A stretch of 23,510 nucleotides of DNA from Selaginella moellendorffii (Eukaryota; Streptophyta; Lycopodiopsida; Selaginellales; Selaginellaceae), in NCBI RefSeq assembly GCF_000143415.4, contig NW_003314453.1, positions 32,901 through 56,410 on the forward strand, given 5' to 3'. A program made the position numbers and the translations under genes. The notes under the pieces were generated by a model that did not search any database, was not told where the DNA came from, and saw only the letters and a program-made list of their open reading frames with translations. Below are positions 1 to 8,770 of this stretch, piece by piece; positions within the stretch are counted from its first letter, which is position 1, and each line of letters begins with the position of its first letter.

Positions 1-724
1 CATTGTACAGGTTTGATGCTGTCTACCACATTCTTTTCAAGTGCTCCAAGTGAAAGTTGTTGGAGTTTTCGAATCTTTATGGCTACATGCGACAGATATA
101 CCAGCTTCCTACACATCTGTTCAAGTTGTGATTGCTAGTAATGTCTTGTTCTTTTTTGTTAGATTCCAGGAGTGTCGTCCACTTGCAACCTCCCGAGCAT
201 AATGGATGGCTACTATGGGGCCTTGTTCCCTCTCAACCCATGAGGTATCCAACCAGCCATTCACTCTAGTATGGAACCAAAAGTTTGTACAACCAATAAT
301 GCTTAGAAAGAAAGTTGATATGAACTCTCAGAAAAAATTCTCTAACTATGTAACAAGTCTACTTGAAGCTCTTATCTTGAAAAGAAAATTTAGTTCCTTC
401 TAGAATATATGTTTTTTATTTTTTATTGTTTATGTAATATATTTATTTTGAATTACATTTTCTTTTGTCCTTTAGCTCAATTTATAATTTTCTTACAAGA
501 AACATCAACAAACTTACAAGATTACAGTCATGCATACTTTATTAAATGTAGTGTTACCTTTTTGTTCTGCTAAACAGTGCATAGAAGCTAATAACATGCA
601 ATCTGTGATTTCTAGACAAACTTTTATTTATAAATTTCCTCATTCCACTCACAGCATTCTGTGTTGAAGAGAGCATCGAGACTTCTTGCTCATTGGGTAT
701 TAACGCAGTCACCGACTTAGTATT
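1..724. other. No identified gene; possible exon debris
   Basis: I see no recognisable protein family here. An AG acceptor near 170 is followed on the plus strand by a short open stretch to a stop near 290, and the 65-codon plus-strand frame at 206-403 has no family signature. The segment around 60-150 also reads open in one plus frame. The base composition up to about 300 resembles the gene-fragment area, so unassigned exon debris is plausible. From 400 the sequence is AT-rich and looks non-coding. Further 3' exons of the minus-strand chaperone fragment that ends at 782 could lie here, but I could not identify any. Confidence 0.3.
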
Positions 725-781
725 CTAACAAAATCCCACAGTCAAGAGTTCTCCAAACTTTCGAAACACCACAACACTTAC

Positions 782-2490
782 AAAGAATGGAATTTCATTT
801 GTGTGAACACTATTAGAAATCCACGATAAAACCTGCAAAAATACTCTTTCTTATAGCAAAAAAGAGAGAAGAAAAGAGAAAGAAGTCTAAGTGAAACCAA
901 CCAACCTCCGAGATTTCATTTGCACCACTGTATGGAGCAATAAGCATCAAGGCTAAATCTTGCTCCTCATCATCCAAATGCCACCAGGTATTGATTCTCT
1001 TCACCACCGGCTTTTGACAGTTTGGATCTCTTCTAAAATGTATCATCAAAATCCTTGCCACGTCTTGCTCTTGGTACTGCCTCCACCCACAAGTCTCATG
1101 GACGGGTTCAGAACCGAGGCAGTAATAGCAAAATTTCTGCACAAAAACGAGGATTAATTAACCAGAGAGCTATATAAGTATCCACCTTTTGCATTTTGTT
1201 GTCAAGCCATGATAGGCTCAAACGCTTGTCTTTGTATGCAGTGGCAGCAGCAAAATTGTGGCTATCAATGTCTTCACTTACGAGCTCATCTTGCACGATC
1301 CTCATCGTCTAATATGAGAAACTCGTCAGCTAGAAACAATAGGAAAGAAAAATCTTACACTGCGGAGTTGATCAAGCTGAAAACCAGGCCTTCCAGCAAC
1401 CACATTGCAGTACCATGTTTCTACATCTTTTCCAGCTGCGGAGAAGTCTGCGGGATCACATCCAAGTTTGGAACCGTGATGCTTTGCAGCTGAGGAAGAA
1501 ATAAAAGCAGGCACATCAAATTGCAATTCAAAAGATAGCAAAAGGAGGAAGAGCCTACGTAGTACTTACCATATATTCTTCCACAGTTTCCATGAAGGAG
1601 TCACGGGTCAATTTACCTGCAAAGGGAAAGAAATCATCTCAAAGCTGCCGAAAAGAAGATTCTTACCATAAACAATTATGGGCTGGACACCTGGGTCTTT
1701 GATGAAAACTACTGCCGGTGCCAACTCTAATCCAAGCCTGCTTCACACGCAAAAGCATGAATCAATTCACGTGATTATCACTAAAACTACCGGCTTTTCC
1801 AAATCGAGCCTCCCTCTTGCCTCCACAAAACACATCCGAAAGACGTCAACTCGGAGTACTTCTTGGCCGCTTCTCTTACAAATGGAAGTGCATGCTCTCC
1901 TGTGTCAGAAAAAAGAATAACTTTCACCTAAAAAGAAGTGCAAAAGAGAGAGATTTTGATTAGCATCGTAGGATTTTGTTTATGTTACTATACCAGCACC
2001 TTATGCGGTCCAGATTTTTGAATGAACTTGGGTATCTGTGTGACTTTAGTCAGTACTTGTTTTAGAATTTAGTGAAAATTGTGGCTACCAAGTTCTGAGA
2101 AGAATAATAACGAATGCGAGGAAGATTGAGAAGCAGCGTTGCTGTCCCGTAAATTCATGAAGCCTTGTTCCGCTTTTCCTGACGAACACTGTAGGTACTC
2201 CAAAGCGCTCAGCTACGATTCTATACTGGACTAATCAGGCATTTTAATTTCCTACACCCCAGTGGCTTGGCAACAAGAGATGGAATCCCTGAAGAAAAAA
2301 ATGAAAGAAAATGAAAGAAAATAGGAGGTTTACGTGTTTACCATGGCGTCTGATCCACCTCTTTCCTGCCAAGAGCTTTGCGAGTTGAACTTCTCCTAGT
2401 TCGACTCTCAAAAGATTAACTTGGCCTTCGAGAACTTCCGCTGGAACCACGAACAGCATGGCTGGAAAAAACACGAACATGCAAAGCATT
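782..2490 (-). pseudogene. C-terminal half of a DnaJ/thioredoxin-fold ER chaperone (ERdj3A or DNAJC16-like), J domain missing
   Basis: Seven minus-strand exons with GT-AG borders join in one open frame: 1994-2035, 1791-1927, 1667-1737, 1570-1616, 1359-1481, 1186-1308 and 906-1136. An eighth, 782-832, ends at a good GTAAGT donor. The introns are 49-88 bp. Readable blocks include HALPFVREAAKKYSEL, LAPAVVFIKDPGVQP, LGCDPADFSAAGKDVETWYC, VVAGRPGFQLDQLR, RLSLSWLDNKMQK, CYYCLGSEPVHETCG and DVARILMIHF. Upstream, near 2160-2235, AERFGVPTVFV with its Val-Pro-Thr looks like the cis-proline loop of a thioredoxin fold. LLRVELGEVQLAKLLA at about 2370-2425 fits the preceding thioredoxin strand and helix, but no clean splice joins these blocks and they are in shifted frames. 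The family (from memory) is plant ER-lumenal or membrane J proteins with a thioredoxin-like region. No J domain is present: the kelch fragment occupies the place where it should be. The downstream exons are surprisingly intact, so a transcribed partial gene cannot be excluded. Confidence 0.6.
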
Positions 2491-2574
2491 ACCCAGCCTT
2501 TCCCACACTGGTGAGATCACAAACTTGGAAACGCAAATGAATTCGCGAGTTTAAAACCAGCACAATGTATGTAC

Positions 2575-3152
2575 CTGTGTCCAGAATATAAACGTCGTTT
2601 AGATAGGCATTACCAGCATCCTCGCCACCCATGACAACGAAACAGTTCTTATAAAAAGAGCAGGTATGGCTATCCTGAGGAATAGGCGAGACTCCAGTGG
2701 TAGAAATCTTCTTCCAGACAAAAGTATCTACAGGAAAAAAAAAGTTTAGAAGAAAACAAGGAAAGATAACAGGATATTACTCGTGTTCAAAACATGGAGG
2801 TCATTGTAGTACTACTCCTCTGAGGGATCGCTGGATTTCCCACATCCCCCAAACACAAACAGGTTGTCACCGATGAGAGACGCGCTATGTCCTTCTCTCG
2901 GAGCAGGAACATCACCAAAAACGTCAGGTTTCCCCCAGGTGTTGGTAGCTGCATCAGGTGATAAGAACAAGAAAAAAACAATCGATAGAACTCGGAGCTT
3001 ACCAGTATCCAAAACAAAGAGATCGTTGAGCGGGCTGGTTCCATCGGTACCACCAAACACATAGAGCTTAGACTTGACGGCCGTTGAGCTGTGGCTGTCT
3101 CGAGGAGAAGGGTGCGTTCCTTTCATCACAGGCTTGCTCCAGGTGTACGTCC
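2575..3152 (-). pseudogene. Kelch-repeat protein fragment with one in-frame TAG
   Basis: Three minus-strand exons (3003-3152, 2781-2948 and 2575-2727) have GT-AG borders and introns of about 53-54 bp, and together give 471 bp in one frame. They encode consecutive kelch beta-propeller blades: TWSKPVMKGTHPSPRDSHS, LYVFGGTDGTSPLNDLFVLD, TNTWGKPDVFGDVPAPREGH, NLFVFGGCGKSS, YYNDLHVLNT, FVVMGGEDAGNAYLNDVYIL. The double-glycine, distant tryptophan and PRxxHS features are those of the plant galactose-oxidase/kelch family (At1g18610-like, from memory). A TAG at 2812-2814 sits between SEE and YYNDL, where relatives have a Val or similar residue; apart from it the frame is intact. The first blade and start codon are absent: upstream of 3153 the acceptor is preceded by unrelated sequence. 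Later blades are also absent, and the next sequence belongs to the chaperone fragment. Kelch propellers mediate protein-protein interaction. This copy is probably a captured or truncated pseudogene. Confidence 0.75.
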
Positions 3153-3334
3153 CTGCGCAATCCCACCAGAAGAGTGAAGAACCGATGACAACGTGAATCC
3201 CCTCGTAATCCAATCTGCAAAGCATACATAAGCAAAGCATTCCCTCCCAGTCGATGGAGCGGTTGCAAATCTAGAATTGAAACAGTGCCTCCCATATTGC
3301 CATCTTGGCCGTCTATATCAATCTTCACAGATTT

Positions 3335-3437
3335 GGATAGTCGGATTAATAGTATCTACCATAAGTAAAATTGAATATTCTAAAAATGGAATATGTGACG
3401 CCGATGCCAAAATAGCAACTTTAAATAAAGAGTTTGA
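3335..3437 (+). repeat. Dispersed repeat E, copy 1
   Basis: This copy shares ATTCTAAAAATGGAATA, then GACGCCG, GATGCC, a TAGCA block and TTTAAATAA with 9990-10100, in the same orientation, with weaker similarity leftward. The match stops here at the junction with the hairpin repeat (CTAGCAAAGAC at 3438). It may be the edge of a larger transposon or the target into which the hairpin repeat inserted. It contains no coding sequence. Confidence 0.6.
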
Positions 3438-3530
3438 CTAGCAAAGACCCCAGCTCCGCTGGGAGATATAGCATACCCAAGATCTTCTTTTCTAATTTTA
3501 CAATGTTAAAAATTTTGATTATATACAAGT
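3438..3530 (-). repeat. Hairpin-ended AT-rich repeat, copy C1
   Basis: CTAGCAAAGAC is followed by the hairpin CCCAGC-TCC-GCTGGG (3449-3463), then GAGATATAGCATACCCAAGA and an AT-rich body. The same order recurs at 4517, 5321 and, inverted, at 7925. Read on the minus strand, the hairpin is followed by GTCTTTG and then CTAG next to a T. That resembles a Helitron 3' end (hairpin, short spacer, CTRR, host T), with the element body toward higher coordinates. The Helitron reading is an inference. Confidence 0.55.
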
Positions 3531-3599
3531 TCAAATGATATTATATCAATTGTTATAAGATATAATTTCTTTCTCTTGATATCAATTGTTTAAATGCAA

Positions 3600-3830
3600 A
3601 AGACTGGCATTCTGGCCATGCACAGCTCTACATGACTCAATGCCATACAACTCCATACCATTGGGATGCCTTTGAAGGAAGACATCACTCGAGCTCTTTA
3701 GTCAACTTTGCTCCTGGTTTCAGCAAGACACAGGTGGCCTTGCATCCACAAACAATGAGCTCCTCCTGTACAAGTGCCTCTTTATGGGGCAAAACCGTCA
3801 CAAAAAATGAATAAAAGCATTTCAACCCTT
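3600..3830. other. Unassigned exon-like segment in the AT-rich region
   Basis: This higher-GC island lies inside AT-rich DNA. Plus-strand frames are open (for example 3632-3814, 60 codons), and a shifted plus frame reads TNNELLLYKCLFMGQNR. On the minus strand a frame reads EALVQEELIVCGCKATCVLL. I do not recognise a family in either direction. The composition contrast and its closeness to the RING-CH exon suggest another small captured gene fragment, but it may simply be a less decayed repeat. Confidence 0.25.
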
Positions 3831-3985
3831 TTACCATGTGTTTTAATCTAGGCAGTCATTTGAAAGTGATCAAATAGTAACTACCCAAGTCCTCCAAGTG
3901 AGAATGGAATTGAGAGATAACATATAATAAGTAAAGAAAACATTCTTAATCAGCAAATCAGCAAACATGACAACAGATGATGTAC

Positions 3986-4057
3986 CTGCTGACAAATCTT
4001 GCAGATGGTGTCCTCTTTTTTGTTGCACCAGTGCTACACATGCGTTTGATGAGCATA
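3986..4057 (-). pseudogene. Orphan RING-CH (RINGv) E3 ligase exon with a nonsense codon
   Basis: One 72-bp minus-strand exon has a pyrimidine-rich TAG acceptor before 4057 and a GT donor after 3986. It encodes YAHQTHV, a stop, then HWCNKKEDTICKICQQ. Plant RING-CH zinc fingers have a block of the type YAHRKCVQRWCNEKGD-CEICQQ: a metal-binding His, then Cys in WCN, then the final CxxC. The spacing fits, with TAG (4034-4036) where Gln (CAG) is expected, which would be a single C-to-T change. The family are membrane-associated ubiquitin ligases acting on membrane proteins. No other exon of the gene was found around it, so it is an isolated broken fragment. Confidence 0.5.
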
Positions 4058-4516
4058 CTACCAAACACAAAAGAGAGAAAAAAAATGAGGAAGAGCCAGA
4101 AAATTGTTTAGAACTCTCAGACCACATATTATAGAAAATTATAAGATTATTAAGATCTAGAAAATTTCAGTTCAATCATAAAATTAAAATTAAATTATTA
4201 AACACAGCAACTATCTAAAGGAGAACATGATTATCAACAAACATAGATTATAAGACATATTAATATATTTTATAAACATAGATCTAGCACTTAAATAATA
4301 ATATTGTTATATTTTTTTATGGTACTATAATTAATAGAGTATAATAACATTATCACTGCTAGATTATACATATTAATCTATATATGTGGTCTTAGAACTC
4401 TCAGACTAAGTATTTCAGTCTTCAAGATTAGCATTTTCTATAACATCCATCTTACATTATGTAAATATCATATAATAGTGTATTACAGAGTTCAGTAGTT
4501 ATAACAGAATCCATAA
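4058..4516. other. AT-rich spacer, no gene seen
   Basis: This very AT-rich sequence has many short ATTAT/TAATA runs and no coding frame with a recognisable family. It ends at the next hairpin repeat. It may be the decayed body of repeat C1. Confidence 0.4.
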
Positions 4517-4865
4517 TCTTAGCAGAGACCCCAGCTCCACTGGGAGATATAACATACCCAAGATAATTAATTCTTCTTTTCTAATTTTACAATATTAGAA
4601 AATTTTATTATATATAAAGTTAAATTTATCTAAAATTTTCTAGTATTCATCTCCAAAGAAATGTACAATAATGTAAATAAATAATAATGCATGTTGGGGA
4701 AGTAAAATCATTTTTTATCGTCATTAAATTTGAATTTGATGTTTTTATTGTCTTTATTTAAAAATGCACAACCCTAAATACATCTACAGGATTTCTGTTA
4801 TGCTTTAAAAGCAATTAAATTTTCACAAAACCAAAGAATCATAGACTACCAAAAAATAATAGATT
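4517..4865 (-). repeat. Hairpin-ended AT-rich repeat, copy C2 (longest)
   Basis: TTAGCAGAGACCCCAGCTCC begins this copy, with a CCCAG...CTGGG stem at 4530-4544. It then runs through ATAACATACCCAAGA, TTCTTTTCTAATTTTACAAT, TATTCATCTCCAAAGAAATG and AATTAAATTTTCACAAAACC to a block near 4850 (ATAGACTACC). The 6685-7010 copy matches it block by block, which defines a repeat of at least about 340 bp. No open reading frame was recognised. Confidence 0.65.
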
Positions 4866-5048
4866 AGTTTAGAGAAATTATAATTTTAATTGCATACTGA
4901 GTTAAATTCTTTTTATGTGAACTATAATGATGCCTCTAACATTCATACTTTACTAAATAAAAATAGAATTTCTATTATATGTCTGGTTTAACATTTTAAA
5001 ACATACATAAATAAATCTATCTAGCTTGCTACCACGTTTTGTTTTATT

Positions 5049-5320
5049 TGAGAAAACTCTGGAATTTCAACATTTTGGGAGGTCATCCTACTCTAACCCT
5101 AAGATATTAAACCCCCTGAGTATCCTAATACCCTTAACCAATTGGAATAAAATGTGCACTTTTATTTAAAAATCCTTTCCCTTTATATTTAATTTTCTAT
5201 ATATCATCTTTCAAATTATTCTTTTTTGTTGCATATAATCCACCATACTTCTTTTGTAAATTTACACCCTCATGAATGAAAGCTTATAACCATCACTCTC
5301 CTAAGACCCGTGCTCTCTTG
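5049..5320 (-). mobile_element. Decayed Cassandra-type TRIM (LTR plus part of the internal region)
   Basis: Read on the minus strand, 5049-5237 is a strongly AT-mutated version of the Cassandra LTR seen intact at 22007-22995. Preserved blocks include GGGAGGTCATCC (5S-derived), ACCCTTAACCAATTGG and CCTTTCCCTTTATATTTAA. At 5238-5320 the internal region follows (ATCCACCATACTTC, TTTACACCCTCATGAATG and TGCTCTCTTG on the plus strand). The copy is cut at 5320, where the hairpin repeat CCATAGCAAGGATCCCAGCT begins. The change is overwhelmingly toward A and T, which fits long methylation-driven decay. Confidence 0.7.
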
Positions 5321-5440
5321 CCATAGCAAGGATCCCAGCTCTGCTGGGAATGTATCTTGGTTGGCGAATTTACTATTTTAAATGCATACAAGGTTAATTT
5401 GTCAAGAATTTACTACCATCTATATTCATTGTATCGTGCA
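5321..5440 (-). repeat. Hairpin-ended AT-rich repeat, copy C4, abutting a Cassandra remnant
   Basis: TAGCAAGGATCCCAGCTCTG begins a perfect stem CCCAGC-TCT-GCTGGG (5334-5348), then AATGTATCTTGG and ATGCATACAAGGTTAATTTG, matching the body of the other copies. It starts exactly where Cassandra homology stops, so one element inserted into or truncated the other. Confidence 0.6.
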
Positions 5441-6684
5441 TTTGTTATATCATTATGATTTATTAGTTGGTGGAACTGAAGATGGTTTGGAATATTTATC
5501 ATCTGGATGTCATGCCATAAGAGATAGCAATGAGTAGTTTATTTCAATGATAGACAATTATTAGTTTGTCTATACATTTTATATATTTCATAGAGCAGTT
5601 TTAAGTCATTTTAAGACTGTAGTGTGGAGTCAATTAAATATAAGTATGTAGCATCAAGTGTTTTTAATTTTCATTTTGCTGTTAATTGTGTCAAAGTTTT
5701 TGCTTTAGTTGTGCATGTATAAAGGACCTAAGGTTGTATTTCTTGTTTACCTTTCTCCTTATATACTAAGAGGTTTATGTTCTTATATGATAGATAAACA
5801 ACCTTTTGGGCTCCTCTGTGCTGTTGTAGAAATAATACTTACAATGACAAATCATGAAAGATAAGGAAACATAAAATAAAATATCAAAGCACTGTTTTAC
5901 CATCAAAGATAGAAAAACTATTTCAAGAAAATTTTACATAAGAGAAACCTTATAGATCTTCTTAAACTAATATTCTCTTTTATCTTCATCCAAAGATAAT
6001 AATTGCATTATAAAATGTTTGTATTAAGACAAACATGCAATAATGCTTCATGATAAATCTATGCATTCATGTCTATTATATGACATGGCATTTAATATGG
6101 TATAAGATGTCTCATACATATACAAATATCAAATCCATATCTTAATAATATCTAAAAAATTAGCAAAGTCTTTTATATTTTTAATCAGTCTTGCTCATAA
6201 TCTTACTTAAATCTACCAGCAGCTTTACATGAGTTTTATCTAGTCTCAATATTGACGAAATGATTTATTTCTATAGTTAAAATATATGGTTTACATAAGT
6301 CTTTTGATCTTGCTCTAGATTTCTTCTGCATTTGTATTATCTCAATCCCTATCAAAACATAAGGAAAATATCATAATGATAACATACATAGTTAAACATA
6401 ATATAATCTTTATATTAAAAATCCCTTCTACAATTCACTCTATCACTTACACACATCATAACATAACAAATATAACTCATAACATTATATCACATTTAAA
6501 ATTCTCTTTGTTGAGTGAAGTCTTCTATTCTAGTCTTGTACTGTATTTTCTATTGTATCTACTATATACCATCTTTGCACAACAAAATTATGTTTAATTT
6601 TAATAATATAGTATTGAATCAATAAAATACTCTTTGTTCTGTAAAGGTTTTGTTATATAGAACAATGAGTATGCTGAAATATTT
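5441..6684. other. AT-rich intergenic DNA, no gene recognised
   Basis: This is low-complexity AT-rich sequence. The only longer frame, 6376-6597 on the plus strand, encodes a repetitive Ile/Thr/His/Asn peptide typical of AT-rich noise. No family motif, RNA gene or clear repeat boundary was found. Confidence 0.5.
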
Positions 6685-7010
6685 TCAGGGAGATATATCA
6701 TACCCAAGATAAATAGATCTTCTTTTTTAATTTTCCAATGTTAAAATTTTTGATTGTATGCAAGGTTAAATTTATCTTAATTTTGCAACTATTCATCTCC
6801 AGAGAAATGGAAAATAATGCAATTAGATAATAATACAAATGTTTGGGAAGATAAGATCATATTTTAATCATCACTAAATTCGAAATTGAATTCTTCTATT
6901 GCCTTTATAAAAAAGTACAAAAACCTAAACACATTTACAAGATTGCTGCCATGATTTAAAATAAATTAAATGTTCATAAAAAAAAAGAATTGTATACTAC
7001 CGTCCAAAGA
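6685..7010 (-). repeat. Hairpin-repeat family body, copy C3 (hairpin degenerate)
   Basis: This stretch aligns with 4540-4865: GGGAGATATATCATACCCAA, TCTTCTTTTTTAATTTTCCA, TTAAATTTATCTTAATTTTG, CTATTCATCTCCAGAGAAAT, AAAACCTAAACACATTTACA, ending in TATACTACC. The stem half that should precede GGGAGATAT is lost (TATTTTCAGGGAG). The right edge lies about 40 bp before the short-chain dehydrogenase fragment, so the repeat may be continuous with the unit that carries it. Confidence 0.6.
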
Positions 7011-7052
7011 GAATATGCTCGCTCACTCTCTAGCACCATCAACCTTTTACCT

Positions 7053-7618
7053 TTAGGATGGAGAATGCTTGTCTATAAACTCCTGGGAGAAGGTCCATAG
7101 CTTGTGAGCGAGCTCGGGATCTCTGCCATAAGCGCTACAGTTGGATTTGTTGGAATCCACGAAGTATTGCCCAGTGACGTCCTTGAGGCTTGGATGTAAA
7201 GCCACGTATCACGTTGTAGCAGCGCCCTGAGAGATCGATCACATATTAGTCACAAAAAACTTCCAGATTATTGGGAGAATTCTTCTTACCTATGGCACAT
7301 TTTTTCAAAGGAAGCTGGAGAAGAACTTGAGAACCCCTGCATGAAGATCAAAGTTCCATAAGTAACCAAAAACAATGACAAGGCAAAGAGACAAACTCAT
7401 TATGTAGAATGTGTACCGCATCAAAGGTGTCATTATAAACCCTGGATGAACATGTCAACTCCTTCGGCTTAATCAGCGAAAGAGAAAGCATTGACGAAAG
7501 AGAAAGGTGGGAGAGATTACAAAGCATTAGACGAATACCTTGAATCTCATTGCCAGTTCTTTGGCGTGGAAGATGTTTGCGAGCTTGGATTGACTGTATG
7601 CTCTAGTGTCGGAGTACC
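7053..7618 (-). pseudogene. Short-chain dehydrogenase/reductase, C-terminal exons (TIC32/retinol-dehydrogenase-like), broken
   Basis: Minus-strand exon 7539-7618 encodes RYSDTRAYSQSKLANIFHAK, which contains the catalytic Tyr-x-x-x-Lys of the SDR family (YSQSK). Further blocks are EGVDMF followed, after a frameshift, by HPGFIMTPLMR (about 7425-7480); VLKFFSSFL, a stop, KNVP and another stop at the exon end (about 7288-7345); and a last exon 7053-7226 with GAATT, a stop, YVALHPSLKDVTGQYFVDSN and LAHKLWTFSQEFIDKHSPS, then the natural TAA. The family are NAD(P)H oxidoreductases with a Rossmann fold; the N-terminal cofactor-binding half is missing. The internal stops fall where relatives have Trp, Gln and Cys. 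The fragment follows the FGAM synthase fragment immediately, on the same strand. Confidence 0.8.
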
Positions 7619-7651
7619 TTTTGGAAGAAAAAAGGAAGAATGTAAGCTCAC

Positions 7652-7829
7652 GAGAAAAGAGAACTGTTTGGTGTACTAATGACGAGATTCCCAGGTGCCT
7701 TGACAGTTTCACCACCTGCTTAAGCAGCCATTGACAAGCTGTCCTTTCCACCTTCTATTGCGACCTCAAGCTCGATCATAGTGTCGTGAAAAGCAACAGC
7801 ATATGTGCTCCTTCGGAATCAAGCTCAAC
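7652..7829 (-). pseudogene. FGAM synthase (purine biosynthesis, PurL-type) exon fragment, broken
   Basis: Minus-strand reading after the TTTGCAG acceptor (exon edge 7829) gives ELDSEGAHM, then in a shifted frame AVAFHDTMIELEVAIEGGKD, SLSMAA, a stop (TAA at 7720-7722), and AGGETVKAPGNLVIS. The GGKDSLSMAA and VKAPGNLVIS blocks are characteristic of phosphoribosylformylglycinamidine synthase, the ATP- and glutamine-dependent fourth step of purine synthesis. Full-length plant enzymes exceed 1,300 residues; only about 55 remain. One frameshift and one nonsense codon make it non-functional. It runs directly into a short spacer and then the dehydrogenase exon at 7618, so exons of two unrelated genes are joined on one strand. 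Confidence 0.75.
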
Positions 7830-7924
7830 CTGCAAAGTCAAACATATCATAAGGTGAAATATCCTTGACAAAAAAAAAAGTTCTGGCTGAGCTGCAGGAT
7901 GCTCATCAATGCTCTGGTATCAAT

Positions 7925-7952
7925 TTATATTCCAGCAGAGCTGGAGTCTTTG
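7925..7952 (+). repeat. Inverted copy of the hairpin terminus
   Basis: TCCAGC-AGA-GCTGGA (7931-7945) followed by GTCTTTGCTAT is the reverse complement of the ends at 3438, 4517 and 5321. The outer stem pair is T-A here instead of C-G, so both arms changed together. If this is an element 3' end, the element body lies to the left and would include the FGAM synthase/dehydrogenase fragments. Confidence 0.6.
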
Positions 7953-8770
7953 CTATAATAGTACTGCACGATAGGAATAAAGCGGGTAGGTAGAGAACAA
8001 AAATAAGTGCCCATTCCATAGCCAGGAAAAAAAGCTATTTTGATTCACTAAGATCAAGGTAGAGTTCAGTATAGTACTTTTTTCTTTTATAATTACAGAA
8101 TTTTTTAAACTCTTACAGATTTGAAAACTCATGGCCTCTGTTGTGGCAAGAAACTGTGCTGTTGGGATCCAAGGCAGTCCTCCTACAAACACCAGATAAA
8201 GTAATAATAGCACTAATAATAAATATTCACCTATAGCCAGCAAAGAAGTAATGGACGACAATGAAGATTTGAAGCTTGGCAAGCTCGTCGGACCCATATC
8301 TCGTTACCCATTATACTTTTAGCATTGACCATTGAGCGTCATATACCAAAAGAAGGAAAACAAGAAGAAAAAGAAGGGCAGAACATCGTGAAGAAGAAGA
8401 AAAAGCAAAAATCTTAAGAAACAGAACAAAGTGAAAGCTTGGAAATGGAATAGAAAATGCGGCCTACAGACATATGTCCTTTCAGAACCTTTCTTTAGTT
8501 GGCTGAATTTTCCTATTTCTTGTGCAGAGGTTCAACTTTGTCAAACTATGAGCGCTAGCTTCCCTGGATTTGGATGATGTCAAAGGATTTCTTAAGCATG
8601 GAAACACTCATTAGAGGCAGCAGACACGGTTTGTGACGGCTTAACCTGGACTATAAGAGCCTTGTATCAGTGACCCACTTCATCACGGAACGACTCTCAT
8701 CTTCAGATCATCGATTACTGCCAAGAAAATTCGAGGAGGAAGAAGACATGCCAAGCTGCAATACCTGAGG
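7953..8770. other. Unassigned region with two exon-like minus-strand blocks
   Basis: On the minus strand, two open blocks (about 8235-8297 and 8116-8183) flank a potential GT-AG intron. Depending on frame they read SLPSFKSSLSSITSLLAIG and GGLPWIPTAQFLATTEAM, or DELAKLQIFIVVHYFFAGYR and TALDPNSTVSCHNRGHEF. I recognise neither. From 8345 to 8415 the plus strand is an almost pure purine AAG-rich tract. 8460-8770 shows no recognised coding sequence; part may be the 5' region of the peroxidase remnant. Confidence 0.3.

Noticed and set aside
3068-3328. 86-codon minus-strand ORF as the 5' exon of the kelch gene
   Set aside because: It overlaps the kelch exon in another frame and shows no kelch blade; the expected first-blade residues are absent.
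6376-6597. 73-codon plus-strand ORF with a hydrophobic end
   Set aside because: Low-complexity Ile/Thr/Asn/His peptide from AT-rich DNA, with no start context or family signature.
7953-8297. 114-codon minus-strand ORF with a Leu-rich stretch resembling a membrane helix
   Set aside because: The Leu-rich part falls in a probable intron (GTGAATATT ... TTTGTAG), so the helix is likely not translated.
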